A stretch of DNA of 64,000 nucleotides from a virus. The notes below the pieces were generated by a model. The model saw only the letters and a program-made list of their open reading frames with translations. It searched no databases and was not told the DNA's origin. Where the stretch lies: the IMG/VR virus record IMGVR_UViG_3300009365_003824, positions 41,942-105,941 of that record. One strand, given 5' to 3'. The position numbers and the translations under genes were made by a program. Within the stretch, counting starts at the first letter, position 1. Each line of letters begins with the position of its first letter. Positions 41,181 to 48,908 of the stretch are shown here, piece by piece.

Positions 41181-42114
41181 CTTTTTTAACCTGTATTAAG
41201 CCATAATACTTAGTGCCCATGCGTAATAATTTTTTCCCATAACGAGTTATCAAACCCTTTTTGGGATGAAAGGTGTCAGGATCTAGAATAACAGGAGTAA
41301 AAGTTAGCGGAACATAAGGAGAATATTGGTATCCCGCCTCGTAATACCAGAGGTTATCTTCATCATCTTCTTTTTCTCTGCCCCTTAATCCTATAAGCAC
41401 AGTATCTTCGGGAAATTCCACATCAACATACAGTGGACAACCAATGTGGGATACAAAGAAAATTTCATCATCAGTTTCGGGAAATCTACCACTGTAATAT
41501 TCTGATAGCATTTTTCCTATCTTGGGAGAAGTTAAAATCCAATAATCGCTACTTAACAGTGTTTTTCTGTGGATGACATCTTTTATTTCCTTGATTCTAA
41601 AATACCAACCCTCTCCATCTAACCCAGGATCAACAAGAGCTTTAGTTCCAACATTGTTTCGTAAATCTGTTGTGATTTCACGGGTTATTTCATTTGATAT
41701 TTTGGCGGCTAGGTTTTCATCATCCCATTCTGTTTCTGTTTCTAGTCTTTTGGTCCTGGCAGCTATTTCTTCGCTATCTAAAACTAATTTAATTTCATCA
41801 CCATCTTCTTTGAATGCAAGAAAATAAACAAGTCCTGCTGGGCCTAGAAGAGTTTGAATAGAAACGAAATGCCTAGCCATGAGGTTAGAATAAATATCAA
41901 ATACCAGTTGAAGGTCAATCTTACTATGTCCAGATGAGGTTTCGTTCATCAATCGTTGGTTTTCTAATATGATCGCCAACTGTTTTGCATATTCAGAATC
42001 TACTTTCTCAAAAGGAAAATGATCCTTCCACTTCTCAAGACAAGAGGCAGCTTCTTCATCGTGCCTTTTTTTGGAAATCAAAGGGTCGAAAGGGTTTAGT
42101 TTCTTTTTGGCCAT
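41143..42114 (-). CDS. Capsid paralogue, probable vertex protein (T4 gp24-like)
   Basis: A 323-residue protein paralogous to the major capsid protein. Shared segments include LENQRLMNETSS, SIQTLLGPAGLVYFLAFKE, DSEEIAARTKRLETE, HRKTLLSSDYWILTSPKIGK, YSPYVPLTFTPVILDPDTFH and ITRYGKKLLRMGTKYYG. It lacks the insertion of about 150 residues between residue 105 and 258 of the main protein. In T4 the vertex protein gp24 is such a paralogue and forms pentamers. The AAGGAGAAACAAC site before ATG 42114 is strong. It lies about 9 kb from the head module. Confidence 0.8.
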   Translation of the reverse strand: MAKKKLNPFDPLISKKRHDEEAASCLEKWKDHFPFEKVDSEYAKQLAIILENQRLMNETSSGHSKIDLQLVFDIYSNLMARHFVSIQTLLGPAGLVYFLAFKEDGDEIKLVLDSEEIAARTKRLETETEWDDENLAAKISNEITREITTDLRNNVGTKALVDPGLDGEGWYFRIKEIKDVIHRKTLLSSDYWILTSPKIGKMLSEYYSGRFPETDDEIFFVSHIGCPLYVDVEFPEDTVLIGLRGREKEDDEDNLWYYEAGYQYSPYVPLTFTPVILDPDTFHPKKGLITRYGKKLLRMGTKYYGLIQVKKDEEKDKPEEASS

Positions 42115-42286
42115 GTTGTTTCTCCTTACGTTTTTTTCTCCACACGGTTATTACATAATTGCCAATAAACATGCCTGTCCAACTACCAAACAAACACCAC
42201 GGGTTTCTCTCGGCATAACTATACCAATTCACCATAACATAACCCAAGACTACCGGCTGACCACAAAGCTGTAAGTAATGGATCAC
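42056..42286 (-). CDS. Small two-helix membrane protein
   Basis: About 76 residues from GTG 42286 (start uncertain). Two hydrophobic segments are visible (VIHYLQLCGQPVVLGYVMVN; WCLFGSWTGMFIGNYVITVW), followed by a basic cytoplasmic tail (RKKRKEKQHGQKETKPF). It overlaps the capsid paralogue start by 58 bases and the tail is shared in another frame. Function unknown; a lysis-related or envelope role is possible. Confidence 0.45.
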   Translation of the reverse strand: MIHYLQLCGQPVVLGYVMVNWYSYAERNPWCLFGSWTGMFIGNYVITVWRKKRKEKQHGQKETKPFRPFDFQKKAR

Positions 42287-42304
42287 ATTCAATAAAATGA
42301 TGAG

Positions 42305-43075
42305 ATGCCACACCCGCAATACAACAGATGGCAAACCCCGATAACATTCTCCTCTTATAAAGAGAGAAAGTTGATCAGAAGAATTGACAAAAAATTGGAG
42401 AAGATCGCAAGGTTAGACTATTGCGCAGGCGAGGGTGAAGTGCTTAATCCATTTGACAAACATAGGTTTGCTACTCAGCCCGTATATCATACGAAAGCCC
42501 CAAAAATTAGGGCTAGAGGGCAAATTGTAGTTGCATATCGTGAAATCACTGGGCAATATTCTATCCCATGTGATCGTGGTTATTGGACACTTTGTAACAA
42601 GCAACCTAATGTGGATGGTGCCGAAATCGTACAATTGGTGAAATGTGGGTTGTTGCAAAAAAAGCAGTTTTATGGAATCGACTATGATCTGAATGATGAA
42701 GGCATCATAGAATTCAACCAACAACAACATCCTGAAGCCAATTGGTTCAAAGGCGAGTGGTTAGAAGTCATTGAAGAAAACTACGAGTTGTTCAATCCTG
42801 GTCTAATCTATTTCGATTACACTCGCACAGTTGTTACTCCTGCTTGCCACTTGTATCTAGCTCGCACGATGAATATGTGCCCCCCCAAGACAGTCGTGGC
42901 AGCTAATCTTATGTTGTCGGATGGGCACTCTCGCCGCCGATTCGACCCAGATTTATTGGTCGAAAATCTGGGAATTCATTTAAGATCCCCCAGTAATTGG
43001 GATGTGTATGACAAGTATTATTCGTATAAATCTAGTCATACAGAAATGGCTACTTACATCTTCGTGAGAAAATAA
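42305..43075 (+). CDS. Putative class I methyltransferase-fold protein, helicase partner
   Basis: A 256-residue protein directly before the helicase, with no gap between stop and start. The FNPGLIYFDYTRTVVTPACH region has the shape of a Rossmann strand with an Asp-Tyr end, as in methyltransferase-like phage proteins found beside helicases. The N-terminal region RKLIRRIDKKLEKIARLDYC is helical and basic. No SAM motif is firm; the call is tentative. It shares an operon with the helicase and the repeat array. Confidence 0.4.
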   Translation: MPHPQYNRWQTPITFSSYKERKLIRRIDKKLEKIARLDYCAGEGEVLNPFDKHRFATQPVYHTKAPKIRARGQIVVAYREITGQYSIPCDRGYWTLCNKQPNVDGAEIVQLVKCGLLQKKQFYGIDYDLNDEGIIEFNQQQHPEANWFKGEWLEVIEENYELFNPGLIYFDYTRTVVTPACHLYLARTMNMCPPKTVVAANLMLSDGHSRRRFDPDLLVENLGIHLRSPSNWDVYDKYYSYKSSHTEMATYIFVRK

Positions 43076-44950
43076 ATGCATTTACATCCAGCTAATTTTG
43101 ACTACTACGATCCAAATTGGAAGCCCATTACGGCTAATATTGCGGTCTTAAAAGACACCGACCCCAAGGAGTTGGGATATGGTAATCGTGACTACCAAAT
43201 TAGATGCTACGAAGCGTTTCAAGGAAAAAGAAGAACGATATTTATTTCTCCGACAGGCAGTGGTAAAAGTTTAGTGCAGATTTTTAATGCTGCTAGAGAG
43301 ATTATTGAATCGGACTATGAACAAAAACAAGTGTTTATTGTCCCTCAATTGAATATTGGTGATGGTTTCACGGATTACAAACACAAAAAATTGCGGATCA
43401 ATGGTGAAATTTATGGTTGGGAGGTTACTACAAATTGTTGTTTTGACAATGAGCAGTCTGTTAAAAGAATCAGAGGTTTCCTCCTGAAGGATCATCCATG
43501 TAAATCATATCGAGCAAACAAGGTACTAGGAGGTTGCACCGCTGTAGTGAGTTATTCGGCATTGTTGGCAGCTTTTAATAGTATGACTCCTAGAGAAAAA
43601 ATGCGAGCTATTCAGAATACTTCATTTCGTCCCGATGAGGTTCATCATATCTCTGGCGTGGATGAAGGTGGTGTTGCACCAAACCGCTTAGGAGGATTTT
43701 GTAAATTCGTTTTGGACAATGACGGTTGCTTACACTTAACTACGGCGACATTCTTTCGTGGTGATCGGGGTGTAATTCTTGATGGTCATTATCTGGATGA
43801 TTTTGAGGTTTTCCGTGTCCCATTTCTTGAACACTGGGCGACGTTAAGATTAAAAGAACTTCATCAGGACTACCTTTGTTATAAAAATAGCAATGATCTT
43901 TTGAGACAAATTCTAACTGCTGTAGCGGCTGAACCAGATAAGCCACCAATCATCATCGTTCCAGCAGATGGACAAAAGTTCTTTAAACGCACAAACAAAT
44001 GGAAGTGGGTTGAAAGACTCGTGGATGGTTTGACTGAGATTTATGGAGATAGAGTTCTTGATCTTGTTACGCCTGAACGTCAACAACGAGACAAAAAACG
44101 ATTAACTGCTGATGTTCAAGATTTTTGTGCTGTTGTCACTTGTGCCATTGGAAGAGAAGGAACTGATTGGCCAGCATGTTCTCGTGTTCATAACACGGTA
44201 TTAGATGCTAATACTCTGCAACCAATTCAGAAACTCGGAAGAGCTTTGCGTCAACACGAAGAAAAAACCGATATTAAAATGTTTAATTATATTGAGCATT
44301 TTAAGAAGTGGGACGATAGCCCTGATACTGTTCGTGAAAAGCTATCAGATCGTTTCAATGCTGTTGTAATGGCCTCTATGTTGGATGATATGTTTTATCC
44401 CATCCTCATGCCAGCAATACCTCAAGATAAAAACCGCGTTTGCAATGTGACGCTTGAAGATGTGTATGGAAGCAAACGAAATGAATTAGTTGAAGATATG
44501 ATGCGACGATTACTGGCAATTCCCGCATCAAATAGAAACGCTGAAGCCATCAATGAACTTGTTGATGAGATCATTGAAGAATATGAAGACGACATGTTGG
44601 AGGATGTTTCACATGACACCCTCAGAGAACGATTGCGAAAAGAAATTCTCCGTCGCCAAAACCCTAGTAGTCCTAATCTTCGTATGGATGGGATGATTGT
44701 TGATTTTGTTCGTGAGCATGGTTGGGATAAGGTTATACGAAAATATATCGCCAAAAAATCCCCCTTTGTAGGCGTTGCAGCAACTAAAGACCTTGAAAAA
44801 TTGCAAAAGTTTTTAAACAAAGGCGATTGGCTAGAGAATGTTGAACAAATTAAAAAGATAGGACTTGAAAACATACAAAAAGGAAGTCGGCTTTATCATT
44901 TCCTTTTAAAACAACGCCGAGATTTCAGAAAGGCAACGCACAGTGCTTAA
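43076..44950 (+). CDS. Superfamily 2 helicase with truncated helicase-associated domain
   Basis: A 624-residue DEAD/DEAH-type helicase. The Walker A is SPTGSGKS (residues 58-65), motif II is a DEGG variant (199-202) in place of DEAH, and motif VI lies in LQPIQKLGRALRQHEEK. The C-terminal end GSRLYHFLLKQRRDFRK resembles the first part of a helicase-associated (HA) domain. It stops there, while the next ORF starts with LKKWQISALESIEGW, which would be the rest of that domain. The helicase and array thus look like one system split by a stop-start overlap. Confidence 0.8.
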   Translation: MHLHPANFDYYDPNWKPITANIAVLKDTDPKELGYGNRDYQIRCYEAFQGKRRTIFISPTGSGKSLVQIFNAAREIIESDYEQKQVFIVPQLNIGDGFTDYKHKKLRINGEIYGWEVTTNCCFDNEQSVKRIRGFLLKDHPCKSYRANKVLGGCTAVVSYSALLAAFNSMTPREKMRAIQNTSFRPDEVHHISGVDEGGVAPNRLGGFCKFVLDNDGCLHLTTATFFRGDRGVILDGHYLDDFEVFRVPFLEHWATLRLKELHQDYLCYKNSNDLLRQILTAVAAEPDKPPIIIVPADGQKFFKRTNKWKWVERLVDGLTEIYGDRVLDLVTPERQQRDKKRLTADVQDFCAVVTCAIGREGTDWPACSRVHNTVLDANTLQPIQKLGRALRQHEEKTDIKMFNYIEHFKKWDDSPDTVREKLSDRFNAVVMASMLDDMFYPILMPAIPQDKNRVCNVTLEDVYGSKRNELVEDMMRRLLAIPASNRNAEAINELVDEIIEEYEDDMLEDVSHDTLRERLRKEILRRQNPSSPNLRMDGMIVDFVREHGWDKVIRKYIAKKSPFVGVAATKDLEKLQKFLNKGDWLENVEQIKKIGLENIQKGSRLYHFLLKQRRDFRKATHSA

Positions 44951-45902
44951 AAAATGGCAAATATCGGCACTAGAAAGTATTGAAGGATGGGATGAATTCC
45001 TTGCTAATGCTAATAATGCTGCTGAAAAGAAGCAACTATTATTGGAAATGGCTAGGAATGGAGAGCCAAGGCCACGATCACAAAAACATTATCTTGCGGG
45101 AGCACTAAATTCTTACATCGGTAAGTCAAATAATAGTTACGACCCAGAGTTTGATAAAAAGATTAGAAAATTAGCACCACACTGGTTCGTTAGTACTGCT
45201 GCTAAAAATAAAAAACTGCTGCTAGAAATGGCGAGGAATGGAAAACCACGACCAGTTCAAACAACACAATTGGGATCAGCATTAAACTCTTATACTAAGG
45301 GTTGTTGTGATCTTGTTTTCGACAAAAAAATTAGAGAACTGGCTCCACATTGGTTTGATACTACTGCTAGGAACAAAGAAGCCCTTCTCGAAATGGCAAG
45401 AAGTGGAGAACCACGACCAAATTGTAAAAAGAATCCATTGGGAAAAAGACTTGTGCGTTATATCGGTAAGTCAAGTGGTTCTTATGATCCTGCTTTTGAC
45501 AAAGAAATTAGAAAACTAGCCCCACATTGGTTTGTTGACACTGCTGCTGAAAAAAAACAACTATTGTTGGAAATGGCCAGGAATGGAGAACCACGACCAA
45601 CAAAAAACCCGCTAAAATCAGCATTAAATAATTATCTTTGCGAGGCAAGCGGCTGTTGCGACCCTGTTTTCGACAAAAAAATTAGAAAACTAGCCCCACA
45701 TTGGTTTGTTGATACTGCTGCTGAAAATAAGAAACTATTGTTAGAGATGGCACGCAATGGTGAACCCAGGCCAAATAGCAAAAATGGATCTCTGGGGAAT
45801 TGTCTTGTGCGATATACGAATAATACTAGCTCCTATGATAAAGAGTTTGACAAAAAAATTAGAAAACTAGCTCCGCACTGGTTCAGGAAGAATCATGCTT
45901 AA
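44943..45902 (+). CDS. Helicase-associated-type repeat protein 1 (five repeats)
   Basis: A 319-residue protein from GTG 44943, overlapping the helicase stop by eight bases. After a head of 27 residues (LKKWQISALESIEGWDEFL) come five repeats of about 55-65 residues with the consensus LLLEMARNGEPRP-x-PLG-x-L-x-Y-x-SYDPxFDKKIRKLAPHWF. The pattern resembles helicase-associated (HA) domains, which bind nucleic acid. The segments between GEPRP and LG are variable in length and charge. The order of three such genes after a helicase suggests a modular DNA-recognition array. Confidence 0.8.
   Translation: MLKKWQISALESIEGWDEFLANANNAAEKKQLLLEMARNGEPRPRSQKHYLAGALNSYIGKSNNSYDPEFDKKIRKLAPHWFVSTAAKNKKLLLEMARNGKPRPVQTTQLGSALNSYTKGCCDLVFDKKIRELAPHWFDTTARNKEALLEMARSGEPRPNCKKNPLGKRLVRYIGKSSGSYDPAFDKEIRKLAPHWFVDTAAEKKQLLLEMARNGEPRPTKNPLKSALNNYLCEASGCCDPVFDKKIRKLAPHWFVDTAAENKKLLLEMARNGEPRPNSKNGSLGNCLVRYTNNTSSYDKEFDKKIRKLAPHWFRKNHA
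44944..45001 (+). repeat. Direct repeat DR1 (58 bp), copy 1
   Basis: This 58-base element (TGCTTAAAAAATGG through GAATTCCT) occurs three times, at 44944, 45896 and 46869, with only one or two differences. It spans the overlap start codon and the first 19 codons of each repeat gene. Such conservation at synonymous positions, far above that of the repeats, points to recent duplication, gene conversion or a cis-acting signal. Confidence 0.9.
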
Positions 45903-46875
45903 AAAATGGCAAATATCGGCACTAGAAAGCATTGAAGGATGGGATGAATTCCTCAATGAGGAATCGTCTTCTGCCAAAAATAAAAAACTGTTGTTGGAAA
46001 TGGCAAGAAATGGAGAGCCAAGACCAAAAAAAAATAAACACCCATTGGGATCTGTACTGACTGCTTATACAGGAAAAATGAGAGATTGTTACGATCCTGT
46101 ATTTGACAAACAAATTAGAGAATTAGCTCCACATTGGTTCATTGCTGTTGTAGAAGAAAATAAAAGACTATTATTGGAAATGGCAAAGAAGGGAAAACCA
46201 AGACCAAAACAAGGCAAACATCCGTTAGGAGGCAAATTGAGTGATTACACCAATGGAATCCATCGTGGTTCTAAATTTGACAAGCAAATTAGAAGATTGG
46301 CACCACATTGGTTTGTCGAACAAACTATCGAACAGAAAAAACAACAACTCCTTGAAATGGCAAGAAATGGCGAGCCAAGACCATCTCAAAGGAAATATCC
46401 TTCACTGGGGTCTGCATTAAGTCGTTATACTGACAAAAACAAATCTTATGATCCTGACTTTGATAGAGAAATTAGAAAATTAGCACCGCATTGGTTTGTT
46501 GATGCTGCTGAAAATAAAAAATTGCTTCTTGAAATGGCTAGGAACGGAGAGCCAAGACCATCTAAGGAAATCCCATTAGGAAGAATAATAAATTATTACT
46601 TTAGGTGCGATCCTGATTTTTACAAGAAGATCAAAGAATTAGCTCCACATTGGTTCGATAGGAAAAGTCATAAGCAATCTAAAATTGCCAAGCAGAAAAA
46701 ACAACAACTTCTTGAAATGGCTCGCAATGGAGAGCCACGACCAAAAAGAAAAAAACACAAATTAGGAATATCATTGGGTTGTTATACCAGTAAAAACAAT
46801 AGTTCTTATGATCCTGCCTTCGACAAGCAGATTAGAAAACTAGCTCCGCACTGGTTCAGGAAGAATCATGCTTAA
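45895..46875 (+). CDS. Helicase-associated-type repeat protein 2 (five repeats)
   Basis: A 326-residue protein with the same head and five repeats of the same consensus. The start ATG at 45895 overlaps the previous stop as ATGCTTAA, the same stop-start form as the first junction. Its fourth repeat is shortened (GRIINYYFRCDPDFYKKIKE). The C-terminal RKNHA before the overlap echoes RKATHSA of the helicase, so the junctions themselves are homologous. Expected to be translated by reinitiation. Confidence 0.8.
   Translation: MLKKWQISALESIEGWDEFLNEESSSAKNKKLLLEMARNGEPRPKKNKHPLGSVLTAYTGKMRDCYDPVFDKQIRELAPHWFIAVVEENKRLLLEMAKKGKPRPKQGKHPLGGKLSDYTNGIHRGSKFDKQIRRLAPHWFVEQTIEQKKQQLLEMARNGEPRPSQRKYPSLGSALSRYTDKNKSYDPDFDREIRKLAPHWFVDAAENKKLLLEMARNGEPRPSKEIPLGRIINYYFRCDPDFYKKIKELAPHWFDRKSHKQSKIAKQKKQQLLEMARNGEPRPKRKKHKLGISLGCYTSKNNSSYDPAFDKQIRKLAPHWFRKNHA
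45896..45953 (+). repeat. Direct repeat DR1, copy 2
   Basis: Second copy of the 58-base element; it differs from copy 1 by a C for T at base 36 inside the head coding region and is otherwise the same through GAATTCCT. Confidence 0.9.
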
Positions 46876-47308
46876 AAAATGGCAAATATCGGCACTAGAA
46901 AGTATTGAAGGATGGGATGAATTCCTTAATGAAGAATCTTCTTCTGACAAAAAGAAAAAACTGCTTCTTGAAATGGCACGGAATGGAGAACCACGACCAA
47001 AGAGTAAAAAACATCCGGGTGTAGCATTGAGTAATTACATCAGTAAGTCAAGTAATGCTTACGATTCAGACTTCGATAAGAAAATTAGAAAACTGGCACC
47101 ACACTGGTTTGTTGATGCTGTTGCTGAAAAGAAAAAACTGCTTCTTGAAATGGCAAAGAATGGTGAACCACGACCGAAGTGCGTCTTCGGCCAGAAAAGC
47201 AATCCATTGGGAAGGGCGTTAAGGGATTACATCAGTAAGTCAAGTGGCTCTTACGATCCTACTTTCGACAAGCAGATTAGAAAACTAGCACCGCACTGGT
47301 TCAATTAG
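46868..47308 (+). CDS. Helicase-associated-type repeat protein 3 (two repeats)
   Basis: A 146-residue protein with the shared head and two repeats; the first lacks the L of the LG pair and the second carries an insert (KCVFGQKSNPLG). It starts at ATG 46868 by the same eight-base overlap and ends the array. The short size suggests a truncated copy or a recent partial duplication. It ends tail-to-tail with the methyltransferase gene (24-base overlap). Confidence 0.8.
   Translation: MLKKWQISALESIEGWDEFLNEESSSDKKKKLLLEMARNGEPRPKSKKHPGVALSNYISKSSNAYDSDFDKKIRKLAPHWFVDAVAEKKKLLLEMAKNGEPRPKCVFGQKSNPLGRALRDYISKSSGSYDPTFDKQIRKLAPHWFN
46869..46926 (+). repeat. Direct repeat DR1, copy 3
   Basis: Third copy of the 58-base element, identical to copy 1 through the head coding region. 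Confidence 0.9.
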
Positions 47309-47896
47309 TGCCTGAGAATCCTTAGAGAGCTTTTTTAAAATTTTCCACTTGGTATCGGTTGCACACTCAATAAGCTGAATAGGCTTCCATATCATGTGAT
47401 GTGGGCTTTTTAAATAACGCTGCTCAGCCTCTCCCTCTGTCATGTAGTCCAGACATGCCTCTTGAGCTAATAGCCTCTTAGTGTGCTTCTTAGCGTTTTT
47501 AATTAAATCTATGGCTTGAGGCATAGTCAAATGCTGAATTACATGCACACAACAAGCTAAATCAAACTGTCCTATGTCCCAATTATCCTCGACCAAATGG
47601 AATTTCACATTATCTGAGGCGTAATTTTTAGAGGCGTAATCCACCCTAGCAGCAGTGATGTCAATTCCAACGTAGGATTTAAAAGGCAAGATGGCTGAAT
47701 ATCTGCCATATCCACACCCTATTTCCAGAATCCTTTTCCCTGCTGTCTCTTTTTTAAGCCATTCCACAGCGTCAGAATTGACCCCATCAAGGTGAGCATC
47801 ATTATTAAAGAGGCGAACCACCCCATTCAGAGCTTTTTCAGTTCTTGCATTGAAGTCTTCAACTATGTCGTAGTCTCGACCTGTCCAAATACTCAT
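47285..47896 (-). CDS. Class I SAM-dependent methyltransferase
   Basis: A 203-residue methyltransferase with motif I GKRILEIGCGYGRYSAILPF, the acid at the end of strand two (VGIDITAARVDYASKN) and a motif-IV-like DLACCVHVIQHL. It matches Methyltransf_11/25-type small-molecule enzymes. It overlaps the sulfotransferase-like gene by four bases (ATGA), so it may methylate a glycan or sulfated product. Substrate unknown. Confidence 0.85.
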   Translation of the reverse strand: MSIWTGRDYDIVEDFNARTEKALNGVVRLFNNDAHLDGVNSDAVEWLKKETAGKRILEIGCGYGRYSAILPFKSYVGIDITAARVDYASKNYASDNVKFHLVEDNWDIGQFDLACCVHVIQHLTMPQAIDLIKNAKKHTKRLLAQEACLDYMTEGEAEQRYLKSPHHMIWKPIQLIECATDTKWKILKKLSKDSQALIEPVRC

Positions 47897-48369
47897 TGTT
47901 TAACCCACTTTTTATTGCCATCCCTTAAAAAAGGGAAATAGTCCGATTTGATGCCCAAAAATTCATACAATAATTGCAAGTATGGTTCTCTTAAAAAAAG
48001 GAATGTTTCGTAAGACCATATGAAACAATTTCTGGTTTCCATGAGTTTGTGCATCATTTGTCTTGCTGTTTCGTTGTGCTTTTGAATATCTTCAATAAGC
48101 TCAGAATGCTTTTTTTCTTTTGAAAGTGAAACGCAATTCATATCCCTAGTGCATAAAATGAATTTGCAAGGCTCTTTAAATTCATCTAATGGGGGGTAGT
48201 GCTTCTCTTTTCCACCATACGGCAAAGAACGATGACAAACCTTGTCGCCCCTTTTATTTGATTTACTCCAGAAACGACCATTGTAATCTTTGACCCCTAT
48301 CGCTGTGGCGATTGTCTTGGCAATTAAAGTACTGCCACTACTCTCTGGACCTAAAACTACGAAATTCAT
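47893..48369 (-). CDS. Sulfotransferase-like P-loop protein
   Basis: A 158-residue protein: FVVLGPESSGSTLIAKTIAT is a P-loop resembling the PAPS loop of sulfotransferases (GSSST-like), with FILCTRDMNCVSLSKEKK in place of the 3' motif. Shorter than the other family members here, and it could be a kinase-like P-loop protein. It is co-translated with the methyltransferase and meets the upstream leader gene at one base. Confidence 0.6.
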   Translation of the reverse strand: MNFVVLGPESSGSTLIAKTIATAIGVKDYNGRFWSKSNKRGDKVCHRSLPYGGKEKHYPPLDEFKEPCKFILCTRDMNCVSLSKEKKHSELIEDIQKHNETARQMMHKLMETRNCFIWSYETFLFLREPYLQLLYEFLGIKSDYFPFLRDGNKKWVKQ

Positions 48370-48689
48370 TAAAATAAATTGCCTTGAACAAATTTAGGGG
48401 CGGGAGGAGCTTCTGGTTGTTCTGCGGGTGGGGGCGATCCTGCTGGTTCGGGTTCATCTCTTGGTCCTTCAAGTAAATACGTGCCACTCATTTTTCTCAT
48501 TTTGGCAAGTGCTCTACCAGGAGCACGTTCCGCCCATGCCCTGAATCTGTGATTTGCGTATGTAAAAGCAGCATCAGTGGCGTAGACGTATCTTTCTCCA
48601 CGGATATAAACTGTCACCCGACCATCACTAGACCATGATGCAAAGACTATTGGTGCCCGCGCCTCTAAAAACTGCTTGAATGTTCGCAT
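48369..48689 (-). CDS. Capsid-targeting-leader protein G
   Basis: A 106-residue protein beginning MRTFKQFLEARAPIVFA, a leader with FLE-A. The body has a small beta part (VFASWSSDGRVTVYIRGERY) and a helix (FRAWAERAPGRALAKMRKMS), then a Pro/Glu-rich tail. The start is one base from the next gene's stop. Proposed internal head protein. Confidence 0.6.
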   Translation of the reverse strand: MRTFKQFLEARAPIVFASWSSDGRVTVYIRGERYVYATDAAFTYANHRFRAWAERAPGRALAKMRKMSGTYLLEGPRDEPEPAGSPPPAEQPEAPPAPKFVQGNLF

Positions 48690-48908
48690 TTATTTCTTCA
48701 ACAACCTCAATAGTCGCTTTAACAACCTGTTGTTTTCTTTCAATAATTTGTTGTGTTCTTCTAGTAGCTCTAATAATTCTGATTTAAGATTTGGCATTTT
48801 AAATTCAGTTTCGGTTGGCTTTGCTGATTCCATTTTTGTAGATTCTAAGAGTTCTAAAGGTGATTTTAATTGCTTCAATGGCGATTGTGTTATATTTGTT
48901 ATATTCAT
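48690..48908 (-). CDS. Small leucine-zipper-like coiled-coil protein
   Basis: Seventy-two residues from ATG 48908. The C-terminal half is a clear heptad coiled coil (LKSELLELLEEHNKLLKENN, then RLLKRLLRLLKK) with leucines at regular spacing. It probably dimerises and could bind DNA through the basic end. TATATA lies just before the start. No family recognised. Confidence 0.6.
   Translation of the reverse strand: MNITNITQSPLKQLKSPLELLESTKMESAKPTETEFKMPNLKSELLELLEEHNKLLKENNRLLKRLLRLLKK

Noticed and set aside
42356-42400. TTGACA inside the gene before the helicase as a promoter
   Set aside because: It lies in coding sequence and has no -10 box at the right distance.
44930-46880. Programmed ribosomal frameshift at the GCTTAAAAAA junctions
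   Set aside because: The stop TAA comes before the A-run in the incoming frame and the P-site codon is a poor slippage partner. Overlapping start codons ([AG]TG) explain the junctions better by reinitiation.
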